Shown here one piece after another: positions 1 through 9,386 of a DNA stretch of 64,000 bases; within the stretch, counting starts at the first letter, position 1, and each line of letters opens with the position of its first letter. The notes under the pieces are model-generated. The model had not been told where the DNA came from. It saw only the letters and a list, made by a program, of their open reading frames with translations, and did no database searches. The translations under genes and the position numbers were made by a program. Source of the DNA: Massilia sp. PAMC28688 (lineage in GTDB: Bacteria; Pseudomonadota; Gammaproteobacteria; Burkholderiales; Burkholderiaceae_D); NCBI RefSeq assembly GCF_019443445.1, contig NZ_CP080378.1:5391978-5455977 (forward strand), in the 5' to 3' direction.

Positions 1-251
1 ACGCGGTCAAATTCCTCGATGCCGGTGCCAAAGCGCGGCACGTCAATCGCTTCGATGTCCGACAGCGACAGTACCGGCGCCGTTTGCGCCAGGCTCTTGT
101 GCTGCTGGTTCGACAGCCGGTTCACGCCCGGCGCCTCCACCACGGTCTCTTCCATCGTGTTCCACTGCTGGCAGGCGGGACACTGCCCGGTCCACTTGCT
201 GGCCACGCCCCCGCAATCACTGCAGGTGTACTGGGTCTTTACCTTAGCCAT
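1..251 (-). CDS. radA: DNA repair protein RadA, N-terminal part (cut by window edge)
   Basis: The first 83 codons of RadA, the RecA-like ATPase that helps process recombination intermediates. The N-terminus MAKVKTQYTCSDCGG and the following CPAC form the C-x2-C...C-x2-C zinc finger that marks RadA. It is followed by the VPRFGTGIEEFDRV segment that leads into the ATPase domain, which lies outside the window. The ATG at 251 overlaps the end of alr by 8 bp, so alr and radA are probably co-transcribed. Confidence 0.95.
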   Translation of the reverse strand, partial: MAKVKTQYTCSDCGGVASKWTGQCPACQQWNTMEETVVEAPGVNRLSNQQHKSLAQTAPVLSLSDIEAIDVPRFGTGIEEFDR

Positions 252-1362
252 GCTGCCCCGCGTTGGTTGTCAAATCAGCTTCCAGCATGCGCACGCGCGG
301 TGCCACCGCGCACATGAGTTCGTATCCGATGGTGCCGGCGGCGCTGGCCACCTCGTCCACCGGCAGGCCGGCACCCCACAGCACCACCGGGCTGCCCACG
401 CGGGCGTGGGCAATGGCCGTCAGGTCCACCGTCAGCATATCCATCGATACCCGGCCCACCAGTTCGGTGCGCACGCCGTCCACCAGCACCGGCGTGCCCT
501 GGTCCGCATGGCGCGGATAGCCGTCGGCGTAACCGCAGGCCACCACGCCAACGCGCATGGGCCGGTCAGCGACAAAGCGGCTGCCGTAGCCCACCGTGTC
601 GCCCGCAACAATGTCCTGGATGCCAATAATCTCGCTGGCCAGGGTCATGGTGGGGCGCAGGCCGAACGCTTGCGCACTCTTGCCCCCGGGCGAGCCGCCG
701 TACAGCATGATGCCAGGGCGCACCCAGTCATTCGACAGCGCGGCCTGCAGCTCCTGCTGATGCAGCACGCCGCCCGAGTTCGACAGGCTGCGCAAGCCCG
801 GCAGGCCCCTGGCGCCCTGGCAAAAGCGCGCCACCTGCTCATGGATGGAAAGGCGCGGGTGCTCCAGTTCGTCCGCATTGGCGAAATGGGTCATCAGGGT
901 AATCTCGCGCACGGCCGCGATGGCGCGCAGGCGCGCATAGGCATGGGGAAAGGCATCGGGCGTGAAGCCGAGGCGGTTCATGCCGGTATTCATTTTCAAA
1001 TGCACATCGATTGGCCCGGCCAGCCCGGCCTGCTCGAGCATGGCAATCTGCTCGACCGTGTGGACCGTGCTATTAATATGGTGGGTGGCCAGCATGGCCA
1101 CGTCGGCCGCCTCAAAAATGCCTTCGAGCAGAAGGATCGGCTTGGTCCAGCCCAGTTCGCGCAGGCGCAGCGCGCCCTCCGTTTCGATCAGGGCCAGGCC
1201 GTCGGCCTCGGCGAAACCGCGCAAGCCCCGTTCCAGGCCGTGGCCGTAAGCATTGGCCTTGACCACCGCCCAGACCCTGGCGGCGGGCACGCAGGCGCGC
1301 GCGCGCGCCAGATTATGGCGCATGGAATCGAGGTGAACGGTCGCGGTAATGGGCCTTGGCAT
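244..1362 (-). CDS. alr: Alanine racemase
   Basis: A PLP-dependent enzyme of 372 aa that interconverts L- and D-alanine, supplying D-Ala for peptidoglycan in the cytoplasm. The PLP-binding lysine is K35 in WAVVKANAYGHG. The C-terminal half carries the GYGSRF segment with the catalytic tyrosine and the RVSMDML segment typical of Alr. Length is normal for the family. It lies directly upstream of radA with an 8-bp overlap and diverges from lplT. Whether it is the biosynthetic (Alr) or catabolic (DadX) paralogue cannot be told from sequence alone. Confidence 0.95.
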   Translation of the reverse strand: MPRPITATVHLDSMRHNLARARACVPAARVWAVVKANAYGHGLERGLRGFAEADGLALIETEGALRLRELGWTKPILLLEGIFEAADVAMLATHHINSTVHTVEQIAMLEQAGLAGPIDVHLKMNTGMNRLGFTPDAFPHAYARLRAIAAVREITLMTHFANADELEHPRLSIHEQVARFCQGARGLPGLRSLSNSGGVLHQQELQAALSNDWVRPGIMLYGGSPGGKSAQAFGLRPTMTLASEIIGIQDIVAGDTVGYGSRFVADRPMRVGVVACGYADGYPRHADQGTPVLVDGVRTELVGRVSMDMLTVDLTAIAHARVGSPVVLWGAGLPVDEVASAAGTIGYELMCAVAPRVRMLEADLTTNAGQHG

Positions 1363-1431
1363 TGGGTCAATCGGCAGTAAAAAGAGTTCCGTATTTTACC
1401 GGACGGCGCCCCGCGCTGCGCGCTGTTTTCT

Positions 1432-1459
1432 TTGGGATCAAGGCTATTCATGGTATAAA
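1432..1459 (+). promoter_or_regulatory. Probable sigma70 promoter of lplT
   Basis: TTGGGA at 1432-1437 and TATAAA at 1454-1459 are separated by 16 bp, upstream of the lplT start at 1491 in the 128-bp gap between divergent alr and lplT. The -10 box matches the consensus at 5 of 6 positions and the -35 box at 4 of 6. Prediction only. Confidence 0.5.
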
Positions 1460-1490
1460 GCAACCCACATCAGTTTATAGAACTTAACGA

Positions 1491-2753
1491 ATGAACCGTG
1501 GTTTTTACACCATTATGACGGCGCAGTTCCTGTCGTCGCTGGCCGATAACGCCTTGCTGTTCGTGGCGATCGACCTGCTGATCCAGATGTCGGCACCAGA
1601 TTCACTCAAGCCCCTGCTCAAGCTCTCGTTCGTCCTGTTCTACGTCCTGCTGGCCGCCTTTGTGGGTGCCTTTGCCGATGCGCTGCCCAAGGGCCGCGTC
1701 ATGTTCATTGCCAACCTGGTCAAGATTTTTGGCTGCACCCTGCTGTTCTTCCACGTCCATCCCCTGCTCGCCTACGCCGTGGTGGGCTTTGGCGCGGCCG
1801 TCTATTCGCCCGCCAAGTACGGCATCCTGACCGAACTGCTGCCGCCGGAAAAGCTGGTGGAAGCCAATGGCTGGATCGAAGGCTTGACCGTCATGTCCAT
1901 CATCCTCGGCACCGTGCTCGGCGGCGCGCTGGTGAGCAATGCCGGTTCGGCCTTCATGCTTGGCTTCGACCTGCCCCTGGTCGACACCATGATCGATACC
2001 ACCAGCGAAGCGGCATTGACGGTGGTGGTGATCATCTACGTGCTGGCGGCACTGTTCAACCGCCGCATTCCGGAAACGGGCGCCGTGTACGAACACCAGG
2101 AACGCAATCCGGCCAAGCTGATTGCGGACTTTGCCAACTGCTCCGCCATCCTGTGGAAGGACAAGCTGGGACAGATTTCGCTGGCCGTCACCACCCTGTT
2201 CTGGGGTGCCGGCGCCACGCTGCAGTTCATTGTGCTCAAGTGGGCCGAAAAGCAGCTGCACATGCCGCTCGATAAAGCCACCACCCTCATTGGCGTGGTC
2301 GCCATTGGCGTGGCCGCCGGCGCCGCCCTGTCGGCCAAGACCATCCCGCTCAAGAAGTCGCTCACCGTGATCCCGCTCGGTATCGCCATGGGCCTGGTGG
2401 TGATGATCATGACCATGGTCCACTCGGTGGCCCTGGCCTACCCGCTGCTGATCCTCATTGGCGCGCTGTCGGGCTTTTTCGTGGTGCCCATGAACGCGCT
2501 GCTGCAGCACCGCGGCCACGTCCTCATGAGCGCCGGCCACTCCATCGCGGTCCAGAACTTCAATGAAAATCTGTCCATCCTGACCATGCTGGCGCTGTAC
2601 GCCATCATGATCGTGCTGGACGTGAACCTCAATACCATCATCATCATGTTTGGCGGCTTTGTGGCCGGTGTCATGTTCCTCATCATGCGCCTGCACGCGG
2701 CCAACCAGCGCCAGAAGGATTCGCTGGCCCTGATCGGCGAACACAAACACTGA
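1491..2753 (+). CDS. lplT: Lysophospholipid transporter LplT (MFS)
   Basis: A 420-aa major-facilitator membrane protein with about 12 hydrophobic segments. The N-terminus (MNRGFYTIMTAQFLSSLADN) and the AVYSPAKYGILTELLPPEKL segment are typical of LplT, which flips lysophospholipids across the inner membrane for reacylation. In enterics lplT sits beside aas; here no acyltransferase is adjacent, so reacylation must be encoded elsewhere. The gene converges on the DUF1853 gene with a 4-bp gap. Confidence 0.9.
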   Translation: MNRGFYTIMTAQFLSSLADNALLFVAIDLLIQMSAPDSLKPLLKLSFVLFYVLLAAFVGAFADALPKGRVMFIANLVKIFGCTLLFFHVHPLLAYAVVGFGAAVYSPAKYGILTELLPPEKLVEANGWIEGLTVMSIILGTVLGGALVSNAGSAFMLGFDLPLVDTMIDTTSEAALTVVVIIYVLAALFNRRIPETGAVYEHQERNPAKLIADFANCSAILWKDKLGQISLAVTTLFWGAGATLQFIVLKWAEKQLHMPLDKATTLIGVVAIGVAAGAALSAKTIPLKKSLTVIPLGIAMGLVVMIMTMVHSVALAYPLLILIGALSGFFVVPMNALLQHRGHVLMSAGHSIAVQNFNENLSILTMLALYAIMIVLDVNLNTIIIMFGGFVAGVMFLIMRLHAANQRQKDSLALIGEHKH

Positions 2754-2757
2754 GCGC

Positions 2758-3756
2758 TCAGGAAGCCGGCGCGGCGAGCTTTTGGCGAAAAGCGGCGCGC
2801 GCGCGCCAGTCATCGGGCACGATGAAGCCGCGCGCCGTTTCCACGCTGTGTCCCTGCTCCTGCCTGACCACCGCCACCAGCACCGGCATCGGCACGCGCG
2901 TGAACTGTTCGGCAAGCTGCGCCTGCAGCGCGGCGGCGTCGAGGACGGCCTCCCCTTCGGCGCTGCCCGTGGGCAGGGTACCGCGATAAGGCGCCAGCCA
3001 TTGCAGGCGTGGCAAAATCACGAAGCTGCTTGGCCCCAGCTGCGCGAGCTCCGACAGCTGGCACCAGAAACCGCGGCAGTGGCGGCTCGAAATGGCCGGG
3101 TCCAGCGGCCCGGCTGCGGCCGGATAGAACAGCCAGCCTTTCACCAGCGCGCGCGCCCGCACGACCGGCCGTGGCAGCACCGCCTGCGCCGCCGGGTGGC
3201 TACCCAGCACCAGCTGACGCTCGATAATCTTGCGCATCTTGGCGCCCAGGCTGTCGGCCAGGTTGGGGCCGACAAACGTATCAAGGCGCTGGGCCGCCGC
3301 GCCTTCGAGCAGATAAAACTTGGTCGCAAATTCAATGTGCTCCACGCCGTCAGGACCGGCATCGAGCAGGAAATCGAATTCGCCAATGGTGTCGTTGCGG
3401 GTGGCGCGCACCTGCAGGCCGTGCGCCACCAGCATGCCGTGGGAACGGAAATAAAAGGCCATGAGCTTTTCCGCGTACAGGCCAAGGCGGGTGTAGACCC
3501 GCTCGCCCAGTTCTGCCAGCAGCGGCGCCGGGTCGGCGTCGAGGGCCGCCAGCCATGCAGCCGTATCGGCATTCACGGGGCCGAGGGACGCAATCTGCCC
3601 TTCCCAGTGCGGATCGGCAGGGTCGAGCAGGTCGGGTGCGTCGAGCAGCCAGGCCAGTGCGCGCACGTGCGGCTGCGTGAGGTTGCCGAAGCGGCTGGCA
3701 AAGGATGCCTGCGCTGATGCGGGCGCAGGCAAGGCGCTATCCGGGCCGGCCGTCAT
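2758..3756 (-). CDS. DUF1853 family protein
   Basis: A 332-aa soluble protein resembling the DUF1853 family, whose function is unknown. Around residues 125-145 it has GEFDFLL followed by HIEFATKFYLL. This acidic-strand plus E...K arrangement is reminiscent of PD-(D/E)XK nuclease-like folds, but nuclease activity is inference only. Its start overlaps the end of the downstream-oriented UDG gene by 20 bp. It is therefore probably the last gene of a tsaB-rimI-UDG-DUF1853 operon. Confidence 0.8.
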   Translation of the reverse strand: MTAGPDSALPAPASAQASFASRFGNLTQPHVRALAWLLDAPDLLDPADPHWEGQIASLGPVNADTAAWLAALDADPAPLLAELGERVYTRLGLYAEKLMAFYFRSHGMLVAHGLQVRATRNDTIGEFDFLLDAGPDGVEHIEFATKFYLLEGAAAQRLDTFVGPNLADSLGAKMRKIIERQLVLGSHPAAQAVLPRPVVRARALVKGWLFYPAAAGPLDPAISSRHCRGFWCQLSELAQLGPSSFVILPRLQWLAPYRGTLPTGSAEGEAVLDAAALQAQLAEQFTRVPMPVLVAVVRQEQGHSVETARGFIVPDDWRARAAFRQKLAAPAS

Positions 3757-4600
3757 GGGTCCGGGCCAGGCACAGGTCAGCCCACGCCAGGGCCTTGTCG
3801 GCGCCGCGCCGCAGCAGTTCGCCCGGGTGCAGCGTGGCGACCAGCTTCACCTCCCTGAACGCGTGCACCTGCCCGCGCGAACCGGCCAGCGCTTCCTGCA
3901 GCGGCTTGTCCTGCAAGGCGTTGGCGGCGATCTGGCCAAGCGTGAGCACCATGGAGGCGCCGGTGAGTGCCACCTCTCGCTCCAGGTAGGGGCGGCAGGC
4001 GGCTGCTTCATCGGCCGTGGGCGCACGGTCGCCGCCACTGGCGCTGACGGGTCGGCACTTGATCAGATGGGTCACGTAGGCGCCGCGTTCACGGGTCAGG
4101 TCCACCGCTGCCAGCATGTTGTCGAGCAGCTTGCCGGCGTCGCCCGACAGCGGCGCGCGGGCCTGCTCGTCGGCGGCGCTGACGGCACCAGCGGCGACTA
4201 CCCAGGTGGCGGCGCGGTCGCCCGCGCCGTGCACGGCCCTGCGCGGCGGCTTGCAGTGGCCGCAGCGGGTGCAGCTGGCGATGGCATGCTTGAGCTGCGA
4301 CCAGTCCATGCGTGCAATGTCTTCGTCCGTAGGTGGTGCCGGTTCGGATTCATCGCCCCATGCAGATTCGGTGGTATGCGCGGCGGCAGGGGCGGCGGCA
4401 GGCTGCGGCGGATTGGCGTACGGCGGCGCGCTCAGGGGCGTGTGGACCCGGGCCGTCGGCGCGGCCGCCGGATCGTGGGCCAGCGGCTCGGGCGCCGCTT
4501 CCGTGGGAGCATGTGCCCCATCACTGTCAGCGCGCACCGTCCACAATGGCGTGATGCCCATCTCCTGCAAAAAGGCCGCGGCGCGGCGGTCGAATGTCAT
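3737..4600 (-). CDS. Uracil-DNA glycosylase family 4-like protein with altered motif 1
   Basis: A 287-aa protein with a variable N-terminal region (about 1-105) and a C-terminal family-4/5 UDG-like domain. The four cysteines expected for the [4Fe-4S] cluster are visible: CTRCGHC, then KCRP and ACRPYLE. The C-terminal THP-type motif is present as TLHPGELLRR. The usual motif 1 (GE-G/A-PG) is replaced by AAGAVSAADE, although the downstream GKLLDNML helix is kept. Activity on uracil is therefore uncertain. The gene starts in an ATGA overlap with the rimI stop. Confidence 0.85.
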   Translation of the reverse strand: MTFDRRAAAFLQEMGITPLWTVRADSDGAHAPTEAAPEPLAHDPAAAPTARVHTPLSAPPYANPPQPAAAPAAAHTTESAWGDESEPAPPTDEDIARMDWSQLKHAIASCTRCGHCKPPRRAVHGAGDRAATWVVAAGAVSAADEQARAPLSGDAGKLLDNMLAAVDLTRERGAYVTHLIKCRPVSASGGDRAPTADEAAACRPYLEREVALTGASMVLTLGQIAANALQDKPLQEALAGSRGQVHAFREVKLVATLHPGELLRRGADKALAWADLCLARTHDGRPG

Positions 4601-5067
4601 AAGGCGTACCTCATCACGATGGCGTCTTCGCGCTGGCCATTGTGGGCCGGGTAGTAGCCCTTGCGGCGCCCGATTTCGGTAAAGCCATAGCGTTCATACA
4701 CCTGCAGCGCGCGCAGGTTGGTGGGCCGCACCTCCAGCAGCACCGATTGCATCGACAGGCCGCGCGCGCAGGCCATCACCTTGTCGAGCAGGTACAGGCC
4801 AATGCCGCGGCCCTGCTGCTGCAGATCGACGGCGACATTGAGCAGGTGCGCCTCGTCCACCACTTCCATCAGCATGAAGTAGCCCACCAGCGCCCCGCCG
4901 TCGTCGCGCAGTACCCAGCCGTGATAGCCGCTGGCGAGCGAATCGACGAAATTGCCGTGGGTCCAGGGATGCGGATACACGCGCCGCTCCAGCGCATGCA
5001 CGTCATCCACGTCGGCCACCACCATGGGCGCGTACAGGAGCTGGTCGTGTTCGCGCACTGCGCTCAT
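4597..5067 (-). CDS. rimI: Ribosomal protein alanine N-acetyltransferase RimI
   Basis: A 156-aa GNAT acetyltransferase that modifies the N-terminal alanine of ribosomal protein S18 in E. coli. The acetyl-CoA loop is QQQGRGIGLYLL, followed by LEVRPTNLRALQVYERYGF, both typical of RimI. The ATG at 5067 overlaps the tsaB stop (ATGA), and the stop overlaps the UDG start in the same way. The open frame extends far upstream, but only antisense to tsaB sequence, so that extension is not coding. Confidence 0.92.
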   Translation of the reverse strand: MSAVREHDQLLYAPMVVADVDDVHALERRVYPHPWTHGNFVDSLASGYHGWVLRDDGGALVGYFMLMEVVDEAHLLNVAVDLQQQGRGIGLYLLDKVMACARGLSMQSVLLEVRPTNLRALQVYERYGFTEIGRRKGYYPAHNGQREDAIVMRYAL

Positions 5068-5762
5068 GCCGCCGCCTTGGCCGCGTTGATGACCTGGCGC
5101 TCGGCACTGGTGTAGGCGATCTTGTTCCGCAGGTACAGGGGCTGGGCGTCGGCCGCCGCCATGATCTCGCCGCGCGCCAGCGCCGCCTGCGCCAGCTGCG
5201 CGATCTGCTGCGCATGCGGCATGATGTCTGGCCGGGCGCCTGCCGCCCAGGCGTGAGCGGCAAAGGCCTCTGGATAAGCCCCAATGCCGTTGCCGCAGGC
5301 AGCCAGGCCTTCCACCGCCAGTGGTGACACAGCCTCGGGCGCGCACAGTGCGGGGCCGGCGACCAGGTCCGCGCCCCGGTATTGCGCCCAGTAGACTTCG
5401 CCCATGCGCGCGTCCAGCACGGCCAGCACCTCGGTGGCGCCGGTCTGCTGGCGGCAGGCCAGCGCCATGGCGTCCAGCGTGACCAGCGCAATGACCGGCA
5501 GGCCGGCGCCGTAGGCCAGGCCCTGGGCAATGCCGCAGGCGGTGCGCACACCGGTGAACGAACCGGGACCTGCGCCAAAGGCGATGGCGTCGCACTCGGC
5601 CAGCGCAATGCCGGCTTCGGCCAGCAGTTCCTGCACCATGGGCAGGATGGACTGCGAATGGGTGCGCACGCCATTGGAGGCACGCGCCAGCAGGCGTTCG
5701 CCGTGCAGCAGCGCGCAGCTGGCGGTCTCGGATGACGTTTCGATGGCGAGAATGGTAGACAT
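5064..5762 (-). CDS. tsaB: tRNA threonylcarbamoyladenosine biosynthesis protein TsaB
   Basis: A 232-aa ASKHA-fold protein. Together with TsaD and TsaE it transfers threonylcarbamoyl to A37 of ANN-decoding tRNAs. MSTILAIETSSETASCAL at the start and GAGPGSFTGVRTACGIAQGL around residue 65 are hallmark TsaB segments. It is the first gene of the tsaB-rimI-UDG block, the common betaproteobacterial arrangement. Confidence 0.95.
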   Translation of the reverse strand: MSTILAIETSSETASCALLHGERLLARASNGVRTHSQSILPMVQELLAEAGIALAECDAIAFGAGPGSFTGVRTACGIAQGLAYGAGLPVIALVTLDAMALACRQQTGATEVLAVLDARMGEVYWAQYRGADLVAGPALCAPEAVSPLAVEGLAACGNGIGAYPEAFAAHAWAAGARPDIMPHAQQIAQLAQAALARGEIMAAADAQPLYLRNKIAYTSAERQVINAAKAAA

Positions 5763-5818
5763 GCCCGTATTTTACCCGAGCCGCCCCCGGCTGGCAGGGC
5801 AAACCGGGGCAAGGTAGA

Positions 5819-6253
5819 ATGCCGCACATGCACAGCCACACCCTAGACGCCGCCAACCGCGACACCACCGCCGACGCCCTTGCAGCCGGGGGCTGGATCG
5901 TGGCCTGCCTGTGCGCGGCCTGGTGCGGCACCTGCGGCGCCTACCGCGCCGCGTTCGAGCACCTGGCCGCGCGCCATCCCGACAAGCACTTCGTGTGGAT
6001 CGACATTGAAGACCAGGCCGAGATCGTGGGCGACCTCGATGTCGACAATTTCCCTACCCTGCTGCTGCAAAAGGCGGACGTGGTGGCGTTTTTCGGCACC
6101 ATGCTGCCCGATGCAGCGCTGGCCGAGCGCCTGATCCAGGCCCAGGCCGGCCAGAGCGACGACGAGCTGGCACGCCTTGCCGCCAGTTCTGCCGAGCGGC
6201 GCCAGTGGCAGCAGCAGTGCAACCTGCGCGTCCTGCTGGGTAACGCCGCCTGA
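5819..6253 (+). CDS. Thioredoxin-like protein
   Basis: A 144-aa cytoplasmic thioredoxin-fold protein with a WCGTC redox motif near residue 37 and the cis-proline segment DNFPTLLL, followed by a C-terminal helical extension. There is no signal peptide. Two in-frame ATGs (5819 and 5828) are possible starts. It diverges from tsaB and converges on the GGDEF/EAL gene. The threonine in the active site, instead of proline, suggests a specialised disulfide reductase; the partner is unknown. Confidence 0.85.
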   Translation: MPHMHSHTLDAANRDTTADALAAGGWIVACLCAAWCGTCGAYRAAFEHLAARHPDKHFVWIDIEDQAEIVGDLDVDNFPTLLLQKADVVAFFGTMLPDAALAERLIQAQAGQSDDELARLAASSAERRQWQQQCNLRVLLGNAA

Positions 6254-6269
6254 CACGGGGGCCAGGTCC

Positions 6270-9200
6270 TCAAGGCTTCCAGTTCTCCAGCATCACGTCG
6301 GGCAGGATCGGTCGGCTGTAAAAATACCCCTGCGCCAGATTGCAGCCATGGCGCAGCAGGAAGGCGGCCTGCTCTTCCGTCTCCACACCTTCCGCAATCA
6401 CAGACAGATTCATGCTCTTGCCAAGCTGGATGATCGCAATCGCAATCGCCTCGTCGTTGACATCGGTGGAGATATCCTTGATGAAGCTGCGGTCAATCTT
6501 GAGCGTCTGCACCGGCAGCTGCTTGAGGTAGGCCAGCGACGAGTAGCCGGTGCCGAAATCGTCAATCGCCAGGCCCACGCCAATCGAATGCAGGTCGTTG
6601 ATGAACACCAGCGCGTCGCCCGTATTCATGATCATCGACTCCGTCACCTCCAGCTGCAGGCGCTGCGGCTCCAGGCCCGTCTCGCGCAATATCTCGGCCA
6701 CCATATTCACGATGCTGCCGCGTTCGAACTGCTTGACCGACAGGTTGACCGCGATCTTGGGCACATACAGGCCCGCCTCCTGCCAGCGCACCATCTGACG
6801 GCACGATTCGTACAGCACCCACTTGCCCAGCTGGTTGATGAAACCGGTGTCCTCGGCCAGCGGGATGAAGCGCACCGGCGTGACCACGCCCAGCTCCGGA
6901 TTCTCCCAGCGCACCAGCGCTTCCACGCCTATGAGCCGGCCGGTGTCGATTTCCACCTGCGGCTGGTAATTGAGGAAGATCTCGTTGCGGTCGATCGAGC
7001 GGCGCAGCATCGCTTCCAGGCGCAGGCGCTCGACACCCTCGCCCGTCATGGACGGCGCATAGAACTGGTAGCCATTGCGCCCGCGCGCCTTGGCCTGGTA
7101 CATGGCCACATCGGCATTGCGGATCAGCATATTGAGGTCTTCCGCATCATCGGGATAGACGCTGATGCCAACGCTGCCGGTGACGAACAGCTCATAGTCC
7201 GAGACCGTAAACGGCATCTCGAACATGGCCATCAGCTTTTCCGCCACCTGGCCGGCGCCGAACTGGCTGTCGATATTTTCCAGCAGGACGATGAACTCGT
7301 CGCCACCCAGGCGCGCCAGCGTGTCGCCATCGCGCAGCTTGCCCTGCAGGGCGCCGGCGACCTGCTTGAGCAGCTCGTCGCCCACGTGGTGGCCCAGCGT
7401 ATCGTTGACGTTCTTGAAGCGGTCCAGGTCAATGAACAGGATGGCCAGGCGCTGATGGTCGCGCGAGGCGCGCTGGAGCGCGTGCTGCAGGCGGTCGTGG
7501 AACAGCAGCCGGTTCGGCAGCGACGTGAGCGGATCGTGATGCGCCATGTGATCGAGCTTGTCCTGCGACTCCTTGGCCTTGGTGATGTCGCTGAACACGC
7601 CCACGTAGTGCGTAATCTCGCCGGCGTTGTCGCGCACGGCCGAAATGGTGAGCCACTCCAGGTACTGCACGCCGTTCTTGCGCCGGTTCCAGACTTCGCC
7701 GCGCCAAAAGCCGCTGTCGGCAAGCTCGGTCCACATCGCGGTGTAGAAATCGCGGTCCTCGCGCGAAGAGCGGGTCAGGCTCGAATCCTGGCCGATTGCC
7801 TCAAGCTCGGTGTAGCCGGTGATCTGGGTGAAGGCCGGATTGGTTGCCACGATGCGGCCATCCAGGCCAATCACCATCACGCCATCGGCAATGTGTTCGA
7901 GCACCGTGGCCGACAGGCGCAGCTTTTCTTCGGCCACGCGCCGCTCGGTGACATCGGCATAGACCCAGATGCTGCCTTCGTTGGGCTGCAGCGGATCGAG
8001 CGCGCGGCCCGACACCAGGCACCAGAAGAGCGAGCCATCGCTGCGGCGGTACTGGCGCTCCTCGCTGAAATCCTGCTCCAGCGCCAGCGCCGGATACTGG
8101 ACCAGGCCAGCGGCCTGGAAGTCGGCATCGCTCGGGAAGATGACGGCGGTGGACTCGCCCACCAGCGCGCCGTTCGGATAACCAAACAGTTCCTCGCAGC
8201 GGCGGTTGACCGACACCACGCGCCGTCCGCGCACGAACATCACGCCGAACATCACGTTGTCGAGGATGGCCGACTGCTCGGCCAGCAGGCCCTCGATGCG
8301 CATTTCATTATGCTTGCGGTCACTGATGTCGGAGATGATCCCGTCGATCCAGGCCGCGCCGGTGGCGTCGTCCTTTTGCGGCTGGCCGTTTTCCGAGACC
8401 CAGCGCTCGATGCCGAGGGCGTCGCGGATCCGGTATTCGATGTGATAAGGCTTGCCGCTGGCCAGCGCCCCCTGCACCGCGCGCACGTGGTTGCGGCGGT
8501 CCGCGGGATGGACGATGTCGGACCACTTGTCCGACGAACTGCGCATCAGCAGCGACGCCGGGTAGCCGGCGATATCCTCAATCGCATCGCTGACAAAGTC
8601 GATGGGGCCACCCGGACGCACCCGGAACACGGCGCCCGGCACCTGGGTAACGATGGTGCGAAAGCGCTCTTCACGGCGGCCGATATCCTCGAACAGGTGC
8701 TTGATCGCCACCCGCATCTGCTCCATCTGACTGGCCAGGCGGCCCAGTTCATCGTCGCCGCTCAGGTCAAGGCGGGTTTCAAAGTCGCCATGGGAGAGGC
8801 GGTCGGAAAACTTCATCAGCTTGCGCAGCGGGATCAGGAGGCGCTTGTTGAGGAACAGGACGATGAGCAGCAGCGACACGGTGAGCTGAAAGGCCAGCAC
8901 AAAGGCGTAATTGGATTGCTTGCTGCGCAGCTCCTGCTGGCTGCGGGCGTCGTCCATTTCCACGATGATGTGGCCGATGCGCTCTCCGCGCACTAAAATG
9001 TCGCGCTCGGCGCGGTAGACATTGCCGATCGGCCGGTTGGGCGAGCGCACATTCATGAACTGGGTGTCGGACTGGCCGATCACCTGGATTTGCAGCACCG
9101 AGCGGTCACGCATCACCGATTCGACCAGCGAATTGGCCGATTCGGCATTCATGTTCCACAGCGACTCCTGCATGCCCAGGGCGAGGATGTCGGCGTTGCG

Positions 9201-9386
9201 CTGCAAGGACTCGTTGAGCGCAGTCTTGGCCGAGCGCTGTTCCTGCACGCCGACCAGGACATAACTGCCGATGATTGCCGGAATGACCAGACCGCCAAAA
9301 ACAACCAGTAGTAAAGCGCCATAGATCGACAAACCATACAGCTTGCCTAACCTGGCGCGGAAACGTTGATAGGCGGTCTTAGGCAT
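6270..9386 (-). CDS. Membrane PAS/GGDEF/EAL cyclic-di-GMP enzyme
   Basis: A 1038-aa sensor. Layout: TM1 about 20-45, extracytoplasmic region 46-155, TM2 160-180, HAMP 181-235, three PAS domains (about 240-355, 365-485, 488-605), GGDEF 612-775, EAL 785-1030. The GGDEF motif RLGGDEF is intact, with an RxxD inhibitory site (RDGD) five residues before it. The EAL domain keeps EALVRW, EVTES and DDFGTGYSSLAYLKQ. It could therefore both make and break c-di-GMP; many such proteins act mainly as phosphodiesterases. The signal is unknown. Confidence 0.93.
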   Translation of the reverse strand: MPKTAYQRFRARLGKLYGLSIYGALLLVVFGGLVIPAIIGSYVLVGVQEQRSAKTALNESLQRNADILALGMQESLWNMNAESANSLVESVMRDRSVLQIQVIGQSDTQFMNVRSPNRPIGNVYRAERDILVRGERIGHIIVEMDDARSQQELRSKQSNYAFVLAFQLTVSLLLIVLFLNKRLLIPLRKLMKFSDRLSHGDFETRLDLSGDDELGRLASQMEQMRVAIKHLFEDIGRREERFRTIVTQVPGAVFRVRPGGPIDFVSDAIEDIAGYPASLLMRSSSDKWSDIVHPADRRNHVRAVQGALASGKPYHIEYRIRDALGIERWVSENGQPQKDDATGAAWIDGIISDISDRKHNEMRIEGLLAEQSAILDNVMFGVMFVRGRRVVSVNRRCEELFGYPNGALVGESTAVIFPSDADFQAAGLVQYPALALEQDFSEERQYRRSDGSLFWCLVSGRALDPLQPNEGSIWVYADVTERRVAEEKLRLSATVLEHIADGVMVIGLDGRIVATNPAFTQITGYTELEAIGQDSSLTRSSREDRDFYTAMWTELADSGFWRGEVWNRRKNGVQYLEWLTISAVRDNAGEITHYVGVFSDITKAKESQDKLDHMAHHDPLTSLPNRLLFHDRLQHALQRASRDHQRLAILFIDLDRFKNVNDTLGHHVGDELLKQVAGALQGKLRDGDTLARLGGDEFIVLLENIDSQFGAGQVAEKLMAMFEMPFTVSDYELFVTGSVGISVYPDDAEDLNMLIRNADVAMYQAKARGRNGYQFYAPSMTGEGVERLRLEAMLRRSIDRNEIFLNYQPQVEIDTGRLIGVEALVRWENPELGVVTPVRFIPLAEDTGFINQLGKWVLYESCRQMVRWQEAGLYVPKIAVNLSVKQFERGSIVNMVAEILRETGLEPQRLQLEVTESMIMNTGDALVFINDLHSIGVGLAIDDFGTGYSSLAYLKQLPVQTLKIDRSFIKDISTDVNDEAIAIAIIQLGKSMNLSVIAEGVETEEQAAFLLRHGCNLAQGYFYSRPILPDVMLENWKP

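Noticed and set aside
5068..5931. N-terminal extension of the rimI frame (444 codons in total)
   Set aside because: The extension covers tsaB in another frame and shows no protein-like conservation; RimI starts at 5067.
7768..7785. tRNA-like TCGAATCC sequence
   Set aside because: It lies within the coding sequence of the GGDEF/EAL protein and no cloverleaf can be formed around it.
6177..8996. A 939-codon open frame on the plus strand
   Set aside because: It is antisense to the GGDEF/EAL gene, whose domains and motifs are unambiguous; long shadow frames are expected at this GC content.
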